Assembly (NCBI GenBank): GCA_027491155.1
Contig: JAIXWR010000015.1
Span: forward strand, 1 to 64,000
Reading direction: 5' to 3'
Source: Verrucomicrobiaceae bacterium
GTDB taxonomy: Bacteria > Verrucomicrobiota > Verrucomicrobiia > Verrucomicrobiales > Akkermansiaceae
DNA length: 64,000 bases
The position numbers were made by a program, and so were the translations under genes. A model generated the notes under the pieces. That model saw only the letters and a list, made by a program, of their open reading frames with translations. It did no database searches and was not told the DNA's origin. Below, piece by piece: positions 59,781 to 64,000 of this stretch (its first letter is position 1; each line of letters opens with the position of its first letter).

Positions 59781-61052
59781 ATGCCTTTCCGCCACTTCGG
59801 ATTCGGGGACGAGATCCTTCGCGCGCTCGGGAACGCCGGCTATGCCCGGCCGACGCCCGTGCAGGAGGCGGCCATTCCCAAGGTGATGCAGGGCCGCGAC
59901 CTGATCGCGATCGCTCAGACCGGCACCGGCAAGACCGCCGCCTTCGTGCTGCCGATGCTCCACCGGCTCGAACAATCGAAGCGCGAGCGGAACATCATCC
60001 GCGCCCTGATCCTCGCGCCGACCCGCGAGCTGGCGCTGCAGATCACCGGCAACATCCGCACCTACGGCAAGCACCTGCTGCTCCGGGTGGCCAGCATCTA
60101 CGGCGGGGTGGACGAGGCGGAGCAGATCAAGGCGGTGCGCAAGGGCGTGCAAATCATCGTCGCCACCCCGGGAAGGCTGATCGACCTGTTAGGCCGCCAG
60201 CAGGTGGACCTCGGATCCTTGGAGATGCTGGTGCTGGATGAAGCCGACCGGATGCTCCACATGGGCTTCCTGCCGGACATCGAGACGATCGTCGACGGCC
60301 TGCCGCGGCAGCGCCAGACGCTGATGTTTTCCGCCACGTTCCCGCGCGAGGTCGAAAACCTCGCCCGGCGCTTCCTCCGTCAGCCGGAGATGGTCCAGAT
60401 CGGCAGCCGCTCGGACCCGGCGGAGACGGTGAAGCAGTGCGTCCACGAAGTCGCGCACCACCTCAAGGGACCGCTGCTGCGCGAACTGCTCCGGCAGCCG
60501 AAGTTCAAGCGCGTGCTGGTTTTCGTCCGCATGAAGGACGGCGCCGACCGCCTGGCGCGCTTTCTCCAGTCCGAAGGGGTCCAGGTCGCGCGGCTCCATT
60601 CCGGCCGGAGCCAGGAGCAGCGGGAAAAGGCGCTGCAGGATTTCAAGGACGGCAAGGTGCAGGTGCTCGTGGCCACCGACATTGCCGCGCGCGGCATCGA
60701 CATCGACGGCGTGACCCACGTGGTGAACCACGATTTCCCGGTCAACCCGGAGGACTACATCCACCGCATCGGCCGCACCGGCCGGGCGGAAGCGGAGGGC
60801 GAGGCGATCAGCTTCGTGCCGCGCGGCGACCTCAACCTCTTGGGCATGGTCGAACGCTTCATCGGCGACCGCCTGGCCCGCAAGCGGCTGCGCGGCTTCG
60901 ACTACCACGCAAAGACTCCCGCGAAGCCGGCGGACGGGGTCCCGGAAAAGCGCGACTGGCGGAAGCGGACGCGCGAGAAGGAAGCAAAGCGCCCCGACCC
61001 TCCCGGGCGGTCGTCCCCGCACAAGCCCGCCTCGAAGCGCGGGAAGCGTTGA
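59781..61052 (+). CDS. rhlE: DEAD-box RNA helicase RhlE type
   Basis: This ATP-dependent RNA helicase likely acts in ribosome assembly or cold adaptation. The 423-residue protein has the Q motif (ARPTPVQEAAIP), AQTGTGKT, PTRELALQI, DEAD in LVLDEADRMLHMG, SAT, ARGIDIDGVTHVVNHDFP and HRIGRTGRAEAEG, then a basic C-terminal tail (RDWRKRTREKEAKRPDPPGR). A 19-of-20-base copy of its codons 9-15 region occurs 100 bases upstream. A -10-like TAAGTT ends six bases before the ATG. Confidence 0.95.
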   Translation: MPFRHFGFGDEILRALGNAGYARPTPVQEAAIPKVMQGRDLIAIAQTGTGKTAAFVLPMLHRLEQSKRERNIIRALILAPTRELALQITGNIRTYGKHLLLRVASIYGGVDEAEQIKAVRKGVQIIVATPGRLIDLLGRQQVDLGSLEMLVLDEADRMLHMGFLPDIETIVDGLPRQRQTLMFSATFPREVENLARRFLRQPEMVQIGSRSDPAETVKQCVHEVAHHLKGPLLRELLRQPKFKRVLVFVRMKDGADRLARFLQSEGVQVARLHSGRSQEQREKALQDFKDGKVQVLVATDIAARGIDIDGVTHVVNHDFPVNPEDYIHRIGRTGRAEAEGEAISFVPRGDLNLLGMVERFIGDRLARKRLRGFDYHAKTPAKPADGVPEKRDWRKRTREKEAKRPDPPGRSSPHKPASKRGKR

Positions 61053-61232
61053 GCTCCCGTGCCTGCGGTTTTTTCGTGGACCGCCGCCGCGGCTTGTGCG
61101 CTCTTCAAGGTGATCAAGGATCGGACCGGGACTCCGCAAGCGGGATTCAAGCTCGCCTCCAGCGGGACGCGGACCCGGCACCGAAACCTTCATCCCCGCG
61201 TTTTCCATGATGCGGTGAAGCGTCGGGGACGG

Positions 61233-61248
61233 TTGCACCAAGGTGCAA
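61233..61248. promoter_or_regulatory. Operator-like palindrome upstream of the arylsulfatase
   Basis: TTGCACC and GGTGCAA are perfect 7-base arms around AA, about 65 bases before the sulfatase ATG. It is a candidate binding site for a repressor; the spacing does not fit NtrC. The rest of the 259-base gap after rhlE holds no gene. Confidence 0.5.
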
Positions 61249-61311
61249 TGGTCTGCCCGGAACCGAACCGCTAAAGAGAAAGCCCCCATCGAAATCCATT
61301 ACCCCCTTCCT

Positions 61312-63636
61312 ATGAAAACCTTCTTCCTGCTGCTCCTCGCCAGCACCGCTTCCGGCCTGGCCGCCGACGCCCTCGACCGCACCATCCTGCCAATCCAGGA
61401 ACCGACACCCGACCCGATCACCGCGCTCGACGCCCGCGATGCGAAAGCCCCGCCGCGCTTCGAGATCAAGGCCCCGCAAGACGCGCCCAACGTCGTCATC
61501 GTGCTCATCGACGACTTCGGCTTCGGCCACAGCAGCACCTTCGGCGGGCCGATCCAGATGCCCACGCTCGACCGCCTCGCCGGCGGCGGACTGCGCTACA
61601 ACCGCTTCCACACCACCGCGCTCTGCAGCCCCACCCGCACCGCCCTGCTCACCGGCCACAACCACCACGCCAACAATGCCGGCGCGATCATGGAGCTCGC
61701 CACCGCCTTCCCCGGCAACACCGGCATCCGCCCGAAAAACATCACCACCCTGGCCGAAATCCTCCGCCAGAACGGCTACAGCACCGCCGCCTTCGGCAAG
61801 TACCACGAAACCCCGCCCTGGGAAGTTTCCGCCTCCGGTCCCTTCGACCGCTGGCCGACCGGCTCCGGCTTCGACAAGTTCTACGGCTTCATCGGCGGCG
61901 AGACCAACCAGTGGGCCCCGGCGATCTACGACGGCGTCACCCGCGTCGAACCCAGGCAATCGCCCGACTACCACTTCACCGTCGACATGACCGACCAGGC
62001 GGTGAACTGGATCGGCGGCCAGCAGGCGCTCACGCCCGACAAGCCGTTCTACGTCTATTTCGCCACCGGCGCCACCCACGCCCCGCACCACGCGCCCAAG
62101 GACTGGATCGCGAAGTACAAAGGGAAGTTCAGCGGCGGCTGGGACAAGCTGCGCGAGGAAACCTTCGAACGTCAGAAAAAGGCCGGCATCATCCCCGCCA
62201 ACGCCAAGCTCACCCCGCGCCCGGCCGAAATCCCCGCCTGGGACGCGATGAGCGCCGACCAGAAGCGCCTGTTCGAACGCCAGATGGAAACCTTCGCCGG
62301 CTTCGCCGAGCACACCGACCACCAGGTCGGCCGCCTGGTCGAGCGCCTGGAGGCGATCGGCGAACTCGACAACACCCTCTTCTTCTACATCGCCGGCGAC
62401 AACGGCTCGAGCGCCGAGGGCGGCCCGGAAGGCAGCTACAACGAAATGATGGCGCTCAACGGCATCATCGGCAAAGCCGACCAGATGATGAGCCACATCG
62501 ACGAATGGGGCGGCCCCTCGACCTTCCCGCACTTCGCCATCGGCTGGGCCTGGGCCGGCAACACCCCCTTCCAGTGGACCAAGCAGGTCGCCAGCCACTT
62601 CGGCGGCACCCGCAACGGCATGGTCATGCACTGGCCGAAGGGCATGAAAGCCAAGGGCGAGATCCGCAGCCAGTTCCACCACGTCATCGATGTCGCGCCG
62701 ACCGTGCTCGAAGCCGCCGGCCTGCCCGAGCCGAAGTCCGTCAACGGCGTGACCCAGCGCCCGATGGACGGCGTGTCGATGCTCTACTCCGCCGCCGACG
62801 CCAAGGCCCCGGAGCGCCGCAAGACGCAGTACTTCGAGATGTTCGGCAACCGCGGCATCTACCACGAAGGCTGGGTCGCCTGCACCCGCCACTCGATCCC
62901 CTGGCTCCTCGTCCCGCTGCCGGCCGTGAAAGACGACGTGTGGGAACTCTACCACGTCGACGAGGACTTCAGCCAAGCGAACAACCTCGCCGCCGAGAAC
63001 CCCGCGAAACTCAAGGAACTCCAGGAAGTCTTCATGAAGGAAGCCCTCCGCAACCACGTGCTGCCGATCGACGACCGCCGCTCGGAGCGCTTCAACCCCG
63101 CCATCGCCGGCCGCCCCGACCTGCTCGGCGGCCGCAAGACGCTGACCGTCTATCCCGGCATGACCGGGATGCTCGAAAACGCCTTCATCAACGTGAAGGG
63201 CGTCCATCACACCATCACCGCCGAGGTCGAAGTGACCGACGCCGCGACCCAGGGCGTGATCCTCGCCCAGGCCGGCTACTTCGGCGGCTGGACGCTCTAC
63301 CTGAAGGACGGCAAGCCCCGCCACGAATACAACTTCTTCGCGCTGGAACGCACCAACATCGGCTCCGAAACCGCGCTCGCCCCCGGCAAGCACGTCATCA
63401 CCTACGAGTTCATTCCCGATTCACCGAAGCCCGGCACCGGCGGCAAGTCGATCCTCAGCGTCGATGGCAAGAAAGTCGCCGAAGGCCAGATCCCGAAGAC
63501 CCAGCCCTTCCTGTTCTCCGCCGACGAGGGTGCGGACGTCGGCCTCGACGGCGAAACCAACGTTTCCCCCGACTACCCGCAGGGCAACAACGCCTTCACC
63601 GGCAAGATCCTCAAGGTCACCGTCGAGCAGAAGTAA
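61312..63636 (+). CDS. Secreted arylsulfatase, paralog 1
   Basis: This 774-residue sulfatase has a signal peptide (MKTFFLLLLASTASGLAA), the motif ALDRTILPIQEP, metal residues in VVIVLIDDFGFGHSSTFGGP, and the C-type formylglycine motif CSPTRT at Cys105 followed by ALLTGHNHHANN. It also has DNGSSAEGGPEGSYNEMMAL. The C-terminal part (GVILAQAGYFGGWTLYLKDG) is a beta-sandwich accessory domain. It is of the long arylsulfatase type common in PVC bacteria. A related gene follows directly. Confidence 0.95.
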   Translation: MKTFFLLLLASTASGLAADALDRTILPIQEPTPDPITALDARDAKAPPRFEIKAPQDAPNVVIVLIDDFGFGHSSTFGGPIQMPTLDRLAGGGLRYNRFHTTALCSPTRTALLTGHNHHANNAGAIMELATAFPGNTGIRPKNITTLAEILRQNGYSTAAFGKYHETPPWEVSASGPFDRWPTGSGFDKFYGFIGGETNQWAPAIYDGVTRVEPRQSPDYHFTVDMTDQAVNWIGGQQALTPDKPFYVYFATGATHAPHHAPKDWIAKYKGKFSGGWDKLREETFERQKKAGIIPANAKLTPRPAEIPAWDAMSADQKRLFERQMETFAGFAEHTDHQVGRLVERLEAIGELDNTLFFYIAGDNGSSAEGGPEGSYNEMMALNGIIGKADQMMSHIDEWGGPSTFPHFAIGWAWAGNTPFQWTKQVASHFGGTRNGMVMHWPKGMKAKGEIRSQFHHVIDVAPTVLEAAGLPEPKSVNGVTQRPMDGVSMLYSAADAKAPERRKTQYFEMFGNRGIYHEGWVACTRHSIPWLLVPLPAVKDDVWELYHVDEDFSQANNLAAENPAKLKELQEVFMKEALRNHVLPIDDRRSERFNPAIAGRPDLLGGRKTLTVYPGMTGMLENAFINVKGVHHTITAEVEVTDAATQGVILAQAGYFGGWTLYLKDGKPRHEYNFFALERTNIGSETALAPGKHVITYEFIPDSPKPGTGGKSILSVDGKKVAEGQIPKTQPFLFSADEGADVGLDGETNVSPDYPQGNNAFTGKILKVTVEQK

Positions 63637-63655
63637 GCCCGCCGCGCAACACCCT

Positions 63656-63676
63656 GTGGCGGGAGCGTCCCGCCAC
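63656..63676. repeat. REP-like palindrome between the two arylsulfatases
   Basis: GTGGCGGGA and TCCCGCCAC form a perfect 9-bp stem around GCG, 20 bases after the first sulfatase. There is no T-run, so it is more likely a REP-like element than a classical terminator. Confidence 0.65.
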
Positions 63677-63794
63677 CTTGTCATGACGAGCCGCGCACCG
63701 GCAATTCGATGCACCGCGCTCTTCGGACAGGTTTTGCTCTCGCCGTCCCATGCCGCGCCATGAAAGCTCCCGAATTGTCATACCCCGTCCCCTC

Positions 63795-64000
63795 ATGAAC
63801 TCCACCTTCCTGCGCCTCGCCGCCGCCTCCCTCACCTCAAGCGCCGCGTTCGCCGCGGACTCCCTCGACCGCAGCGTCCTGCCGGTTCCCCAACCGGCCC
63901 GCCCGCTTTACGACGAGCTCGACGCCCGCAAGGCCACCCCGCCTCCGCGTTTCGCCGTCCATGCCCCCCAAGGCGCGCCGAACGTGGTGATCATCCTGCT
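63795..64000 (+). CDS. Secreted arylsulfatase, paralog 2 (N-terminal part, cut by window edge)
   Basis: The first 68 codons are visible. A signal peptide (NSTFLRLAAASLTSSAAFAA) leads into DSLDRSVLPVPQPARPLYDE and APQGAPNVVIIL, aligned residue for residue with the preceding sulfatase (ALDRTILPIQEP, APQDAPNVVIVL). It is a tandem duplicate that has diverged. The formylglycine motif lies beyond the window. Confidence 0.85.
   Translation, partial: MNSTFLRLAAASLTSSAAFAADSLDRSVLPVPQPARPLYDELDARKATPPPRFAVHAPQGAPNVVIIL

Noticed and set aside
61233-61248. NtrC binding site.
   Set aside because: The TTGCACC/GGTGCAA palindrome has a 2-base centre; NtrC half-sites are spaced more widely. Kept only as a generic operator candidate.

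Overview
This window looks like chromosome from a member of the Verrucomicrobiota, most likely a Luteolibacter/Haloferula-like Verrucomicrobiales. The evidence is the high GC content, the PVC-type gene set (formylglycine sulfatases, a GH95 fucosidase, a large secreted protein with a C-terminal CxxCH motif, an ECF sigma factor beside a membrane Ser/Thr kinase, an S46 peptidase), and protein sequences that resemble that group. This is inference from protein character; no marker gene such as rRNA is present. No tRNA, rRNA or CRISPR array was seen, and no gene-free stretch exceeds about 300 bases.

Region 1 (about 1-13,970, minus strand) is one continuous nitrogen-acquisition cluster. In transcription order it runs urtB-urtC-urtD-urtE, a small HupE/UreJ-like membrane protein, ureA-ureB-ureC, an AAA/DUF4143 ATPase that looks like an intruder, ureE-ureF-ureG-ureD, an outer-membrane beta-barrel protein, and urtA. 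The urea ABC transporter, all urease structural and maturation genes and a likely porin therefore share one strand, many with 4-base ATGA overlaps. A full-consensus sigma-54 promoter lies directly before urtB, which points to nitrogen-limitation control. Several of the gaps hold hairpins or inverted repeats, and a strong terminator follows urtA.

Region 2 (about 14,160-44,750) is mixed housekeeping and envelope biology. It contains a GT35-type glucan phosphorylase relative, a c-type-cytochrome-like secreted protein, pabB, a flavin reductase-like protein with a Dus enzyme, a kinase/ECF sigma pair, S9 and S46 peptidases, an Ig-like secreted protein, an entericidin-like lipoprotein, a RseP-type site-2 protease, trmL, a DUF455/ATP-grasp protein, rlmN and a GH95 alpha-L-fucosidase. 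Several genes share a promoter layout (TTGnnn, 16-17 bases, TAnnnT-like) whose -10 box ends only 6-15 bases before the ATG, suggesting leaderless transcripts.

Region 3 (about 44,790-51,300) is a lower-GC defense island. A small intact antitoxin-like gene and a truncated nucleotidyltransferase mark its left edge. It then holds an unknown ORF and, on the minus strand, an operon res-mod-TIR: a type III restriction-modification pair followed 9 bases later by a TIR-domain protein. This combined system is the best candidate here for an undescribed defense module.

Region 4 (about 51,400-64,000) carries a sulfatase, a cysteine-cluster protein, an IspH-like protein that has lost its Fe-S cysteines and sits behind two similar palindromic operators, two tandem paralogous secreted repeat proteins, a HerA-like ATPase, a DEAD-box RNA helicase, and two tandem arylsulfatase paralogs, the second cut by the window edge.
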